64,000 nucleotides of DNA. Source: Hofstenia miamia. Taxonomy: Eukaryota > Xenacoelomorpha > Acoela > Hofsteniidae. The notes under the pieces are model-generated. The model ran no database searches. It worked only from the letters and a program-made list of their open reading frames with translations, and was not told where the DNA came from. Positions 1 through 10,975 of the stretch are shown piece after piece. Location: assembly GCA_900660155.1 (NCBI GenBank), contig CABFPE010000229.1, positions 938,099 to 1,002,098 on the forward strand. Direction: 5' to 3'. Numbering within the stretch: position 1 is the stretch's first letter; each line of letters starts with the position of its first letter. Position numbers and translations under genes: made by a program.

Positions 1-168
1 CGGAAGGAATTTTGGCTAGGGGTCAGTTATATTTATTACCCAGCACATTGACTAAATATTAGTACTTTCACTGTTTAATTCAAAAAAATTTGGGTTTTTT
101 TCTGAAAAATTGATTTTAGGGAGAAGGCAATTGCCCCCTGTGCCCCCTACCACTTGCGCCACTACTAC
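1..168. repeat. Partial MITE-like repeat, right end only
   Basis: The window opens inside a repeat whose right end is rich in C and G runs (about 130-168) and finishes with GCGCCACT. Read in reverse, that end starts AGTGGCGCAAGTGGTAG, which resembles the termini of the hAT-like elements at 15906-16288 and 30999-31245. The other end lies outside the window, so neither a terminal inverted repeat pair nor a target duplication can be shown. The call rests on this resemblance alone. Confidence 0.35.
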
Positions 169-770
169 ATTAAGACATTGTAAAATATACCCAATTGGAA
201 TAGGTCCTTATAATACCAATAAAATGTGATTCGTAAATTTTTAAACAAACAAGATTTTCTGCGAATTATTGCTTTTTGATGATTTCACTATTTCTAAATT
301 CCATGTTTTTTTGGGAGAATTGGCTAACTTCTGTAAGTAATTAAAATATTAAAGTAGGAAAATGGTGTGCTAATTTCCATAGAAAATTTTTTACACACAT
401 TAAAACTGCTTGTTGAATAATCTTCCTTCTAAATTAAAAGGCTATGAGCTAAATTGAGATTAGGGGAATATATTCATTTCATTGAGCTAATGCGTCCGCA
501 TTGATGTCGATGTGATGTTAATCAATGAATTCATGTTAAGCAACATCCCTGCTCTTAACAATTTTCAATTTTGTTAGCGGCCTTGTCTTAGAAGGCCGTT
601 TAATAATAGGTACACTAGTCATTTTCAAAGTTACTGCAATTTTTGATACTAAACTTGAATGCGATACATTTGATTATTAATTTCTGTGATAGATCGGGAG
701 TTTTTATCCTTCCTTCCTACATACGTGATCTGAGTTGGTATCTTATGTCATTATTTTTGCTGATTTTTAG
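169..770. other. Intron of the PMPCA gene (window edge side)
   Basis: This AT-rich sequence lies upstream of the first visible PMPCA exon and ends in a normal acceptor (TTTTTAG at 764-770). I see no further exon, RNA gene or repeat structure in it. It should be the 3' part of the intron that precedes the penultimate coding exon. Confidence 0.5.
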
Positions 771-956
771 GTAATCATTCATGAATTAATAGAAACCACG
801 TCATCCACCATCAATTCTATTGAACTAATAAGGGCGAAGCGGCAATTGCAGTCCCAATTATTAACCAATTTGGAAACACGACCAGTTATTTTTGAGGATA
901 TTGCTCGCCAAATGATACAAACTGGTAAACGTCAAACATCCAAAGCGTTCATTGAG
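771..956 (+). CDS. PMPCA: Mitochondrial processing peptidase subunit alpha, penultimate coding exon
   Basis: The exon is 186 nt and encodes 62 residues in phase 0, between an acceptor TTTTTAG and a donor GTATTT. It contains the C-terminal M16-peptidase signature of the alpha subunit: ELIRAKRQLQSQL, then NLETRPVIFEDIARQM, then TGKRQ. Alpha-MPP is the non-catalytic partner of PMPCB in the mitochondrial matrix. It carries the glycine-rich loop that takes part in handling presequences, although that loop is encoded upstream of the window. The exon joins in frame to 9414-9587 across an 8457-bp intron. It has no stop codon and is clearly conserved coding sequence. The identification comes from recalled family similarity, not a search. 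Confidence 0.88.
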
Positions 957-3616
957 GTATTTTTTATTTTTTTTATTTAAATTTCTATTATTCCAAGAAT
1001 ACATGTATGTGACGTGTTTAATAACGTTTTGTGGCTTTGCTCAATGGTTCTTCTGTGCTAGCAGAATTTCTTGGTCCCAATATATATTTCTGAATTATTC
1101 CCTCTCCAATTGCTGAATATTGAACTGAAATCTAGTAATGATCTACTCTCGTATATTTCTGTCACAGGCCTTAAAAAGAGTGTTGTTTGGTAATAGTGTC
1201 AAACTTTCTGTGCCACGTCCCCTAACTAGTTTAGTAAATTTAACTTCTCCAAGTGCCTCTTATGCTTCTTGCTTTCTGCTTCCTGTGCTTCACTCACTAC
1301 TGAAAATATTCCCATTTTCCTCACCTTCCTCACTCATTCCATTCACGCTGCCAATTCTCTGTACTTCTCTATCTTATCTTCGTACTTTCTACATGAATGT
1401 TCTTCAATACTACTGTTAATTACTAGTCTCACTCTTTCCTGTTTATTTACGGGTGAGTAGCGGGTGTAAATTATGTTACCCATATACCCATACTCTGTAT
1501 ACAAAAAGTTGATCGTTAAAATCGATGTGGAAAAATTTCTGAACCATTGCAGATGTCAATGAATAACTTAAGGAAATTTTTATTGCTTTGAACCCTATCA
1601 CAGCTGGGGCTTTTGAGTATTCCTTTTATATCTCCAATTTAAAAGATTTTGCACTCATTTTGTTAGTTTTCCTAAAATTTTCTTATTAAAATAAATTACT
1701 AAAGATAAGAGTCATAAATTTATTATTTTTCTAGTTATACACATATTCTTATAAAAATTTTGCATATTGTTATCCTCATCGATAAATTTACTTTAGAACG
1801 TCACGCCAGAAAGAAATCGAATAATTTTATTATCATTGTGTTCAGTTTTTCATTGACCACCAGTCGACCAAATATTAGCATTGTTGTAGTCTTGGAACAC
1901 ATATTTTAAACGTTTTAGCATTGCAGTCATTTTGCTGATATGAACAGAATATCAATTTTTTGTTATTTTAATATTCAGTAATATGTAACCTATAGTCCTT
2001 TCAAGTTTCGCTGCTTGATGTTGAATAGAGTTGCTTTTATGAGACGGTGCTATTTCAGTGAAAAAATAGCGCCGCCGATATAAGATTAAAGAATCTACTA
2101 ATTTTTACTGAGACATTTCATAAACGTCAAAAACAATGATATGGAATATATCATCAGATTGAACAGTTAATCCTCCTCTTGAACATAGTTCATAAATATT
2201 GAAATTATTATTCGTATTATAATCAAAAGTATCTGAATCAGCAATGAAGAACTTCTTTCAATCAGAAGAAGTCATTCTTGACAATTTATATGAGATGTAT
2301 CTTGCGGCATAGTAAGAAATAAAATAGTCTGATTCAATCTAAGCTACATCATTTAATAAAAAGTGTTTTTTCACATTTTTAGTTGTTTCGAACTCTGGAT
2401 TTGCATTAAGATCTTCAGATAACTCCTCAATAGTTAGTTCACGAAGATCAATGTTTGTGTCTTTCATTAAAAGAACTTCAATTTGGGCTTCAGTATTTGC
2501 CTGAAGGATATGAAATAGTTTCCCTCACTTGATTGTCTGTACCAAGAGAACCTCTGCTCTTGTTTGTTTGAATTGAAGTAGCCAAGGACAAACGAAAAAA
2601 TACATTTAGCAATTAGATGTTTGGCCAATAGTACCAAGGTAAAGTATGTAATTTTCAGTGAAGTAAACATTTTTTTTTGAAGTTCAAGTATAGGAGTTTC
2701 TTTTATGTAACTTTACCATTCGTCACAACATATTACGAAATCATTTAAATGTTGAAATTTCCAATCACCTTTTCTAATTAGATCACAAAGCCCATCTCTT
2801 TTATGACTGCCAGTATAAGAATTTTTCCTTTGCAAGGTTTTCCATATTTCAGTATAATTTGCACAAAATTAGTTGTTTCTCTCCATTGACAAGTCGCTTC
2901 ATTGCTGGAGTGTTGAAAACCAGACAAGGTACTTTCTGAAAAGTTGAACAGCAATGCGTTCAACATTAGTTGGAGCTATGAATTTAAGTGGAGAGCAGCT
3001 AAGAATTGTACGAAGTTGTAAATATTTGAATGTTATGTACCATAAAGAAAAGTATATGTATCTCCACATCATTAACAAACAGTTTTTGCAGACAGTAACA
3101 CGATTCAGCAGAGTGACACTTTCCGGTAAATCCTTGGTATGATTTTCAGTAATTATTGGGTCCGCTATGGACAAATCCCATAATAAATTTTGAAGCTTTG
3201 ATATATGATGTTTTTTCGGCTGCTTATGAACATACCTGAGTCTCGGCCTCATCTTGAAAATCTTCATTGAGGAAAAGAGGAGTGTCCGCTTTATACTATG
3301 TAAACTTATTTCAAGGTTCCTCCCTACTCCAGATTCGAATTCACGATAGTACATAGCGTACTATATTTTAATTAATACAATTTTTTTCGAAAGAGCACAA
3401 AAAATACAGTTTTTCAATAAGGACATGTCGCGAGATTAGGCGTTGCAGTGCCAAGAAAATCCTCGAGTCCATTCACTTCCTTTGATGTTATTTAGAAAAT
3501 TCTTTTGATATAACGTCTCATTATGAAAGTTTGCTTTGAAAGCATTGTACAACTTTTACATTACATGTGCCAATTGATTTAAGAACTTGTATAAATTTGG
3601 ATCATCTTACAATTTA
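957..3616. other. Intron of PMPCA, 5' part
   Basis: No exon is recognised here. Two patches stand out. Positions 1138-1460 are strongly pyrimidine-rich on the plus strand and carry two short overlapping open frames without recognisable domains; this looks like retroelement-derived or low-complexity sequence. On the minus strand, 3354-2899 holds a 151-codon open frame that I cannot assign, with broken frames continuing to about 2467. The remainder is featureless AT-rich DNA. Confidence 0.4.
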
Positions 3617-3617
3617 T

Positions 3618-3680
<63 letters not shown>
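3617..3680. repeat. (TA)n microsatellite
   Basis: This is an almost pure TA dinucleotide tract with one G interruption. It directly abuts the left end of the mariner-like element at 3681, which fits the TA target preference of that superfamily. Confidence 0.9.
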
Positions 3681-3683
<3 letters not shown>

Positions 3684-4932
3684 GTGGATTGTAGAAATAA
3701 AACACATGAAATATAATATTATGGTCGAAAATTTATTATGAACCGAAACAACAATCCTTTACAATTAATTTTTTAAAATAATCCCCTTCATATGTTGACT
3801 GCAACTGGCCTTTAAATTATCCATTCTTTCGCGGCAATTTTCGATGACGCTTTCGAGAATTGCGACTGAAATATCACGAATAACTCGCTCAATATTTACT
3901 TCCAATGCTTCAATCGTTCCTGGTTTATCCACATAGACTTTTGCTTTTACGTAGCCCCAAAGAAAATAAAATTGCAATGGTATGATATCAAACGATCTTG
4001 GTGGCCAATTCACTGTGCCAAAGCGTCAAATTAGTTGCTCACCAAAATGATGTCCCAATAAGTCCATTGTTACGCGCGCTGTGTGGCAAGTGGCACCGGC
4101 TTGTTGGAACCAAATATCGTGAAGACCATGTGCTTCAATTTGAGGTACCAAAAAGTCCGTTACTATGGCGCGATAACGCTCGCCGTTGACCCTAATTTGT
4201 TGGCCGGCAGCGTTTTTGATCCACCAGTCCACAAAGCACACCAAACTGTTGTTTTGAATGGATGTAATGGATGCTCTTAATACACTACGGGTTGCTCTTC
4301 ACCCCAAATACGGCAATTTTGCTAATTTACGTAGCCATTGAGCCAGAAGTGGGCCTCATCACTGAAAAAAATTGGCGCGGAAAAAACGGATTTTCTTGGA
4401 TCCGGTGAGAAGCCCATTCACTGAACACACGACGCAAACAAAGGTCCGGCGGCTTTAATTCTTGCACAAGCTATATTTTGTATGCCTTTAAACCCAAATC
4501 TTTTTTCAAAAATGAGCCAGGTTGTTGCATACCACAAGCCAAGTTGTTGAGAGCGGTGGCGAATCTATTCATCACGGTCTTCGGCTACGGTCGCAATATT
4601 TTCTACGCTGCAAGCTGCACATGGCCTACCAGATGACGGGACACGCCAGCAAGTTGCTGCCCTTTCAAATTTTTCGATTATTCTGCGAATTGTGGATTCT
4701 GAAGGTCGATTATGTGGACCATAAGGTGGGCGTAATTTGCGAAAAACTTCTTTCACAGAACGCTGATTTTCATAGTACAATTGAACAATTTTTACACGTT
4801 GTTGTAGCATCTTTCCATGATGAATTGTAAGACAATAGTGAGTAAAAATGATGTATGAGTTTCACAGAACTCGCGCGTGCCTGTCAGAAAATCCCTACTG
4901 GAAAAAATCGCTGGTTTTGAATCACCCGTTAT
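3681..4932 (-). mobile_element. IS630/mariner-type DNA transposon A (decayed)
   Basis: The right end reads, on the reverse strand, GGGTGATTCAAAACCAGCG from about 4931. The left end begins GGTGGATTGTAG next to the TA tract, so the terminal inverted repeats are short and eroded. The broken transposase at 4810-3765 fills the interior. The length of about 1.25 kb is usual for mariner-like elements. It is the first of three such insertions in this PMPCA intron. Confidence 0.75.
3765..4810 (-). pseudogene. Mariner-like transposase, broken (element A)
   Basis: The transposase pieces occur in order on the minus strand but in different frames. The N-terminal helix-turn-helix is at 4810-4565 (it starts MLQQRVKIVQLYYENQRSV). 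The first catalytic aspartate sits in FFSDEAHFWLNG near 4370, followed by QNCRIWGEEQP. The second catalytic block is at 4244-4026 and the C-terminal block WPPRSFDIIPL...LWGYVKAKVY at 4013-3765. The second block reads WFQQAGATCHTA where the family has QQDGA, so the second catalytic aspartate is alanine. Frameshifts and the lost aspartate mean it cannot make an active enzyme. The family resemblance is to arthropod IS630/mariner transposases. Confidence 0.82.
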
Positions 4933-5516
4933 AATCGTACTTGTGAGAAATTGAGACAGCAGCCTCTAATTTGTGAACGTGGAAATATACCTGTTAGAGC
5001 AATTCGCAATGCTTCTTCAATGTCGTTCATTATAAAGTTGGGATTGAAACCAGGACTTAACTTCGAAAATACTGCTTCATAACCTGCACGAGTTCGATTA
5101 GTCATTAAGACATAGATCAGAGACAAAATATAAATACATTCTTGCATTCATATTCAATTTTCCCAAAGGAACTCTGTGGACAAAATTAAATATAATTCAC
5201 TTTCCAAATTTACTGAGACTTAAAATAGCAGTATTTTCGAGTTTTAAGAGTTTACTTCTTAATTCCAAATGAAGTGGAATTTCTCTAGTATCTAAAAAAT
5301 CGTTTGAATTTAAACAGATGTAATTCACTTACTGTCAGGAATTGTTTTCATATTGCACTGGCGTTGACTGTACATGCCACTTTTCACATTCTGAAGAGAT
5401 ATTATCGCTTCAACATGAGAATTGTTACAAGCTGCTTAAAAAACTTCTTTCAAAGGCGTTTTAGATGTTCTGATTTTGGTTTTCAAAGCAATCTGCAACC
5501 AGTGGATCTCAAGGTA
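4933..5516. other. PMPCA intron between transposons A and B
   Basis: This is about 580 bp of AT-rich sequence with short open frames on both strands and nothing recognisable. It separates two independent mariner-type insertions. Confidence 0.4.
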
Positions 5517-6835
5517 CAGGGTGTTCATTAAGTAATCGGACGATTTTATACGAATCTAATTCTTAAAAGTTTAAACATAACGTCAAGCATACATAACTTT
5601 TTAGATACTTTAGAATATGCGATTTTATATTTATGCAATTAAAATCCAATTAAAATGGTTGTTTATGGTGTAAACATTATTTCTTGCAGACATAAGTATT
5701 TTAATGCGAAAACGTTAGTCCCGAAATTTTCATTGCTAAGCAAGTGTCCACACATTCATCGAAACTTAGGAGTTATGCTGTTGATCGCGACCTCAATTGT
5801 TCATTCAATGAAGCGGGCATGCTGTTGCGATAGACCACATTCTTGAGATAGCTAAACAACTGAAAATCGTTGGGGGCAAAATCTTGAGATCTTGGCGACC
5901 ATTGTGGATCTTTGCTGATTAATCATGATAGGAAGATGGAATTGACAAGTTCCAAGGTAGCATTTGCTGTGTGCGGAGTCGCGTTGTCCTTTTGAAACCA
6001 GGCCGATGATAAGTCTACATTGCCTTCTTGCAAAGCTGGAAGAAATTCATTGTGGATAATGCTGTGATAGACGACTTGATCAATGTTTTGTGTCCGGTAG
6101 AATGACCCAATGATTTGTCTTTCTGAAATAGGCATCTAAATTGTCAGTTGCTCTGAATGTAAGGATTTGGGCATCGACTCATGAGTATTTCCCGTGCCCC
6201 AAATGCGATAGTTTTGGCTATTGACAGCCATTCAACCAAAAATGCGCTTCGTCACTAAAGAAAAATTTTGAAAGAAAGTTTTTATCATCTGATGCTTTCT
6301 CGCAGAATGAGATTCGTTGAATGTGGTCATTGGGCTGATGATGAAGTTGAACGCAGTAGGGATACAATTTCAGCATTCGGCGACAGACGTGCACAAAAGA
6401 TGTTGAGTGACCAACTTGCTTCGAGATTTGACGCAGAGACAATGACGGATTTTTTGGATAATTTCTCCAACTGTTTCCAAGCCCTTGTCATTTGTCGGCC
6501 TCCCAGATCGTGATGAGGCATTGGGACTGCCTATTTTATTGGTATCTGGCTATGGTGACCGTACTTTGTTGACCACTTTCTTTGCACCTCAGTTGAAGTT
6601 CGTCCATATTCAAAATAGAGTCCCACAGTTTCTACTCTCTCCAAGAGGCTTAACCTGCTCATAATTGAATGTCGTTAGAAGTGAAAATGCACACTGCATG
6701 GAAAATCCTACTTTGCAGTTAAAAACTAAATCGCAGATTCTGAAGCATATGTAAAAATACATTTGCACGTTTTATATAAAAATTACAATGAGTAAGACGT
6801 TTTTAAAATCGTCCGGTAATTTAATGAACACCCTG
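5517..6835 (-). mobile_element. IS630/mariner-type DNA transposon B
   Basis: The 1319-bp element has clear terminal inverted repeats of about 30 bp. The left end starts CAGGGTGTTCATTAAGTAAT and the reverse of the right end starts CAGGGTGTTCATTAAATTAC; both continue into CGGACGATTTTA. A TA dinucleotide precedes the left end; the matching position on the right is CA, consistent with a mutated TA duplication. The transposase is on the minus strand. Confidence 0.88.
5800..6521 (-). pseudogene. Mariner-like transposase, frameshifted (element B)
   Basis: Segments read from 6521 down to about 5800 include an N-terminal piece (6521-6327). A second piece (6442-6218) contains SLRQISKQVGHS and FFSDEAHFWLNG. 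A third (6135-5923) contains WFQKDNATPHTANATLELV, and a further piece has SPRSQDFAPNDFQLFSYLKN. All three catalytic aspartates can still be read, but in different frames, with stops between the first and second blocks and after the second. The copy is inactive but less eroded than element A. Confidence 0.8.
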
Positions 6836-7185
6836 CATTAAGGCAGAAAAGCATTACTGTCTGTGTACATGCATTGTATTTCAAAATTAGCTTTTTTTAA
6901 TTTTGAAGTATACTGTACTCAGTGAAGTATTTCTCCACAATTTTGCCACGAGCATTGCAATTACGATATGTTTATTTTAAATACAGAGTATCTACCTTTT
7001 TATAAAACACAATGTTGAGACAAAATTTCCAGTGTTAAGCGTATGTTTGCGCAATGATCATTGATCAATTACTTCTTGCTATAGAACAAAGGCCTCTTAT
7101 GGGTCTAAAATCTGTAGACTATCAGTAAACATAGCTTAACTAGTACATACAAAAAATATATTGTTTGTGTCATTTTCAGGTAGTA
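6836..7185. other. PMPCA intron between transposons B and C
   Basis: This is 350 bp of AT-rich intron in which I see nothing recognisable. Confidence 0.4.
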
Positions 7186-8301
7186 TTGGGCGATTATAAA
7201 GTAACGCCACATTTAGTTTGCCAATTAAATAGTCAAAAAATCATAAAAGAAACAGTATTTTTATATTTAAATGATACACAAAAACTTGGCATTTATGAAT
7301 AAATATATAAATTTTACAAAAGATGTTCTGTATGATGACCGCCAGTAGTAATGTTCAGTTGTGATCTTTTAAGAATATTGGAACATGAATTTAGCAATTT
7401 CCTGATTTATCTTTCTAATTGGATGGTTTTCGTAGATAAACATTGTTTTAATGCGCCCCACATCCAGAAATCAGCTGAGTTTAGATCAGGAGACCTGGCT
7501 GGCCAATTTTGATGGAAACATCTGCTTATAACATTTTCACTAAATATGTGTGTTGTGAATTCTTTAACTGGGTCTGCAATATGCTGTGGAGCACCAACCT
7601 GTTGAATTGTGATGTGTCTACTTCTCTGGTAGATGCTGTATCATATGAGTTTGTAACACTTCAAGATAGCCGTATTGGTTCTCTGAATCACATATTACAA
7701 AGTTGCGATTTGACACATGTCCATTTAGATTAAAATGAGCCTCATCACTCCATGAAACATTTGGAAAAAAGTTATCACGTTCACCACGGATTAAGTGCTT
7801 GACCGCGCTTTATTTTATAAGGTTTAAGTTTAAAATGTTGACGCATAATTTTCCAAGCAGAACTTTGTGACATACCAAGAGAACGAGCAACTGTATTATG
7901 GGAGCTTGAGCATCCAAATCCAGACAAATTCTGCTGATTATTGATTTCATTTTTCACTTGGAGCACTGTTTCGTCATCAAAAGATGGCCTTCCACACTTT
8001 GGCAAGTCGCAAGGGTGCCTTCTTTTTCGAATTTCTTCACTAACCGTGTAATTGTTGATAGGGAGAATGGGTCCTTTCTGAGTTGAAGAACATGCTCTTG
8101 TTTATATAATCGTGACTGAGCAATGAGACCTGTACTAACATTTTATTATTGCAATGCGAGTTTGCTTATCAAGACAAATCATTTTGGTAAAAAATGAATG
8201 CCAATTATGTGTGAATCTATTTATATAATAATTTTTGGAAATTCCAGTGTTACTAAAAGTAGCAGCCAATTAAAATTTTTGCGGTATTTATAATCACCCT
8301 G
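7186..8301 (-). mobile_element. IS630/mariner-type DNA transposon C
   Basis: This 1116-bp element is flanked by TA on both sides (7184-7185 and 8302-8303). Its ends match as imperfect inverted repeats: the left starts TTGGGCGATTATAAAGTAAC and the reversed right end starts CAGGGTGATTATAAATAC. The sequence differs from elements A and B, so it is a separate family or lineage. Confidence 0.82.
7440..8190 (-). pseudogene. Mariner-like transposase, broken (element C)
   Basis: On the minus strand, a helix-turn-helix stretch (8005-7781, with GRPSFDDETVLQVKNEI and SLGMSQSSAWKIMRQH) is followed by SWSDEAHFNLNGHVSNRNF. A segment with QQVGAPQHIADPVKEF and then WPARSPDLNSADFWMWG follows. The usual QQDGAP is QQVGAP, so the second catalytic aspartate has become valine. 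Several frameshifts separate the blocks. The order of domains and the SDEAHF and SPDL signatures support an IS630/mariner transposase relic. Confidence 0.78.
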
Positions 8302-9413
8302 TATTAATAGAGATTTGAACAGTGCCATTAATCAGGAAAAAACTTGGGTAGAAATAAACAGTATGTAATCAATTTTCTACGGGAAAGGCATTATGAATTG
8401 TACGTTCCTGTTTAATTTCAAAATCACGTGTATTTTTGCATTCAATGATGTAATATTACTTGGAATTTCGCTGAACTCACAAACTCGCTTAAAATAATTG
8501 AACTCAAACTTGACTCGAAAATTCTATTTGAAACTAGGGAGGAGACGACACCAAAAATTAAGACATTATTGGAAAAGACACTATAGGAAGACAACATTAA
8601 TAAAGTCGATGCTAAAAAATCTACCCATGTGCACTATCAATTTTGCGCATTACTTATTATTAAAAGCAGCATGTGACCAATCGATAAAGAAAAGCAATCG
8701 CGGTAGAACTGCTTGTTGAAGAAAAGCTCTGTCTATGGAATACAAAACACTTCACCGGAAGGTGGGTCAAAACTAGAAAAAGACGCCTTCGTGGACGCCA
8801 GAAAATCATAGATATCGGAATCGTGCACAAAACGCATATTTTTTTGTCACCAAAAATGCATACATCATATTTTTAATGCATTCCAGGATGTTTAGCAGCA
8901 TTATATGGCAGCTATGTCTCACAATTGTAATGAATTAGGTGTCTATGATCTTCATGTGTCAGCAAAAGGTATTTCATAATTAAATTTATCTGATAATTCA
9001 AATGTTATTTTGAATTCAAAACATTGAAACTTTGAAATATTCTAACACAGAAGCATATGCCATTCTAGATCATGTCATCCTGCCATGCCGAACGTTCTCG
9101 CAATCATAATGAAGTGTGGCAAATATTGACATCTTTAACTTTAATAACATACGCATTTAAAGAGTACATCAAAATAGAAGATAAATTAAATCTGGAAAGC
9201 CCGATTACAAACAAACATTTGCTGGTTAAAATTTATTATCAACTATTAGAGGTAAAATAGTTACTGCCTTTTTGATAAATAAATGAAATCATTTTAAAGG
9301 AATATAAAAATAAAAGTTGTGAACAAAGTTGTAGGTCTGAACGCTACTTAACAAACCAAAATATACTGTTTTTCAATTTCTCGTATGTTTTACAACCAGA
9401 AATTTGTGTTTAG
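8302..9413. other. PMPCA intron, 3' part
   Basis: About 1.1 kb follows transposon C and ends in the acceptor TTTGTGTTTAG at 9403-9413. It holds two short plus-strand open frames (8498-8719 and 9072-9260) without recognisable similarity and nothing else I can name. Confidence 0.4.
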
Positions 9414-9587
9414 ATGATTGATTCCGTAAGTGAGAAAGAAATAATCACATGTGCTCAAAATTTGTTGAAGTCGAGCATATCTGTGGCTGCACTTGGAAAG
9501 CTCGACCACCTTCCATCACTGAAAGAAATTCAAACTGCATTAGCATACGGTGGAAAATTTCCCCGAAAAAATATCTTGGTTGCATAG
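9414..9587 (+). CDS. PMPCA: Mitochondrial processing peptidase subunit alpha, last coding exon
   Basis: This terminal exon encodes 57 residues and a TAG stop, phase 0 with the exon at 771-956. It reads through SVSEKEIITCAQNLLKSS and SVAALGKLDHLPSLKEIQTA, then ends GGKFPRKNILVA. That is the conserved end of alpha-MPP (the xxVAALGxLxxLPxxxxIQxAL block, then a basic tail). The ATG at its first codon is internal, because the acceptor and the homology continue upstream. Together the two exons give the last 119 residues of the protein. Confidence 0.88.
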   Translation: MIDSVSEKEIITCAQNLLKSSISVAALGKLDHLPSLKEIQTALAYGGKFPRKNILVA

Positions 9588-9602
9588 GTTCAATAATTTA
9601 TA

Positions 9603-9608
9603 AATAAA
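9603..9608 (+). promoter_or_regulatory. Candidate polyadenylation signal of PMPCA
   Basis: A canonical AATAAA hexamer sits 15 bp after the PMPCA stop codon. It is close for a 3' UTR. It is plausible in an AT-rich invertebrate genome, but the hexamer is also common by chance here. Confidence 0.45.
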
Positions 9609-10500
9609 CCATTTCTTTTAGTTATTTTGCTTTAAAGCTCAGCCGCTTTGACCGGCCGGTATTTTTCAAAAATATTAAATTTTATATTTTCTATTAAGTT
9701 TGTGTTCAATAAACATGTACTGAAACTGAAATGTATTTTTAAATGTGGAATTTGCCGAAGTGATTACTGCTATCGCATTTTCAAAGTTGATAAATCAATC
9801 AAAAGTTTTATTTTAACCTTTCTCTTACACATGTTTGGAATGAGTTCTGAAGACTGTAGGTATAGCCAAGCCAACTGGTATCAGCTGGTTAGCATTGTCG
9901 TATTGTTTATCGGTTGTCGTTATCATTTTACTTTATTGACTGCGGGGGTACAATTTGCGGAAATATAAAATTACTCAAATGAAAATGTATTCAGACTATC
10001 GATTTTTATCTGCTGCTTTTTATTTAAGTTCATTTATTTGACTGATTTTTGTACACAATTATCAATGTTCAGCAGATTTTTTGTCAGAAATTCAAGTAGT
10101 TGAAATCACAAGCGTAGATAATGGGGATGGGAAAATTCCTCCCTCAAGAATTACAAGATTATAATGAAGTTTATGATTAAAACTTAAAAATATTTTACAA
10201 TTGAAATATCATTGCTTATTTGTAAATAAAAAGTTTCTCCGATGACTTGGTTTCAAATTCAACAAATTTTAGGGCTTGAACAGCCGCTTATTTTGACGAA
10301 TTTTCTAAAACCAATGCAAGTATATTTTAAAATTTCGCTGAGTGAAGTAATCTGCATTTGTAATTCCAATAAAATTTCGTGAACAAAACTATTTTCTGAC
10401 AGGAATTTCTCAATCTTACATTGGCACTTGTGCTGAAGTGATTATACAAATGTAATGTAACGCAAAATCTTGGCACGACTTGCTTTAAATAATACTTTTA
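9609..10500. other. Intergenic DNA after PMPCA
   Basis: AT-rich sequence contains one plus-strand open frame of 106 codons (9648-9968) with no recognisable domain. It is probably fortuitous or part of the PMPCA 3' flank. I see nothing else. Confidence 0.4.
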
Positions 10501-10504
10501 ACTG

Positions 10505-10975
10505 TTTAACTGCCATGGGGTATCTGGGTACCTCACTTAAGGACCAGTTCTTGGACCAATAATATTTAACATTTTTTGTTAATGACATAAGAGATTCTGT
10601 AAATCAATGGAAATTAATACAATATGCCGATGACACAAGTTGTGAAATGTCTTGTGTTAAGAAGTGGTTTAACAATAATCAGTTAAATCTTAACAAAACT
10701 AAGTTTATTCTGTTGAAAAATTATAGTTCTTCAAAGTTTGTTCACAGCATTAATTTTGATGGACGTAACATAAAGGAATCATTTACAGCTAAATACATGG
10801 GTGTAGATATAAAATTTCTTTGAATTTCAAGAATTTTCTTGAAACAACAATTAGAATGTTTTTATTTTTATCCCGAACTCAAAATTGTAAAAAACTATTC
10901 CAAAAAACATGTTAAATAAATGATGCGTTTCTTTTTTTAATTCATATATAAACTCAAGAATTTTGAATATTTTGA
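10505..10975 (+). pseudogene. Non-LTR reverse transcriptase fragment with 3' tail
   Basis: The reading frame, with breaks, gives GPVLGPIIF-like sequence at about 10530-10570, then NDIRDSVNQWKLIQYADDTS (RT motif C, YADD). VKKWFNNNQLNLNKTKFIL and KYMGVD follow, the usual order downstream of the RT active site. After 10830 a segment ends in an in-frame ...SKKHVK stop. Positions 10905-10970 closely resemble 11695-11760. It is truncated at both ends and inactive. Confidence 0.75.

Noticed and set aside
1138..1460. Overlapping plus-strand frames as an extra PMPCA exon
   Set aside because: The two PMPCA exons join directly in phase 0 with continuous homology, and this pyrimidine-rich stretch has no M16 peptidase similarity.
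3617..3680. Alternating TA tracts (also 20950, 22100, 37475, 39695, 63969) as a spaced-repeat array
   Set aside because: They are simple dinucleotide microsatellites without unique spacers and are not CRISPR-like.
4522..4830. Plus-strand open frame of 102 codons
   Set aside because: It is the antisense of the mariner element A transposase DNA-binding region; the minus strand carries the recognisable protein.
6268..6513. Plus-strand open frame of 81 codons
   Set aside because: It is the antisense of the element B transposase.
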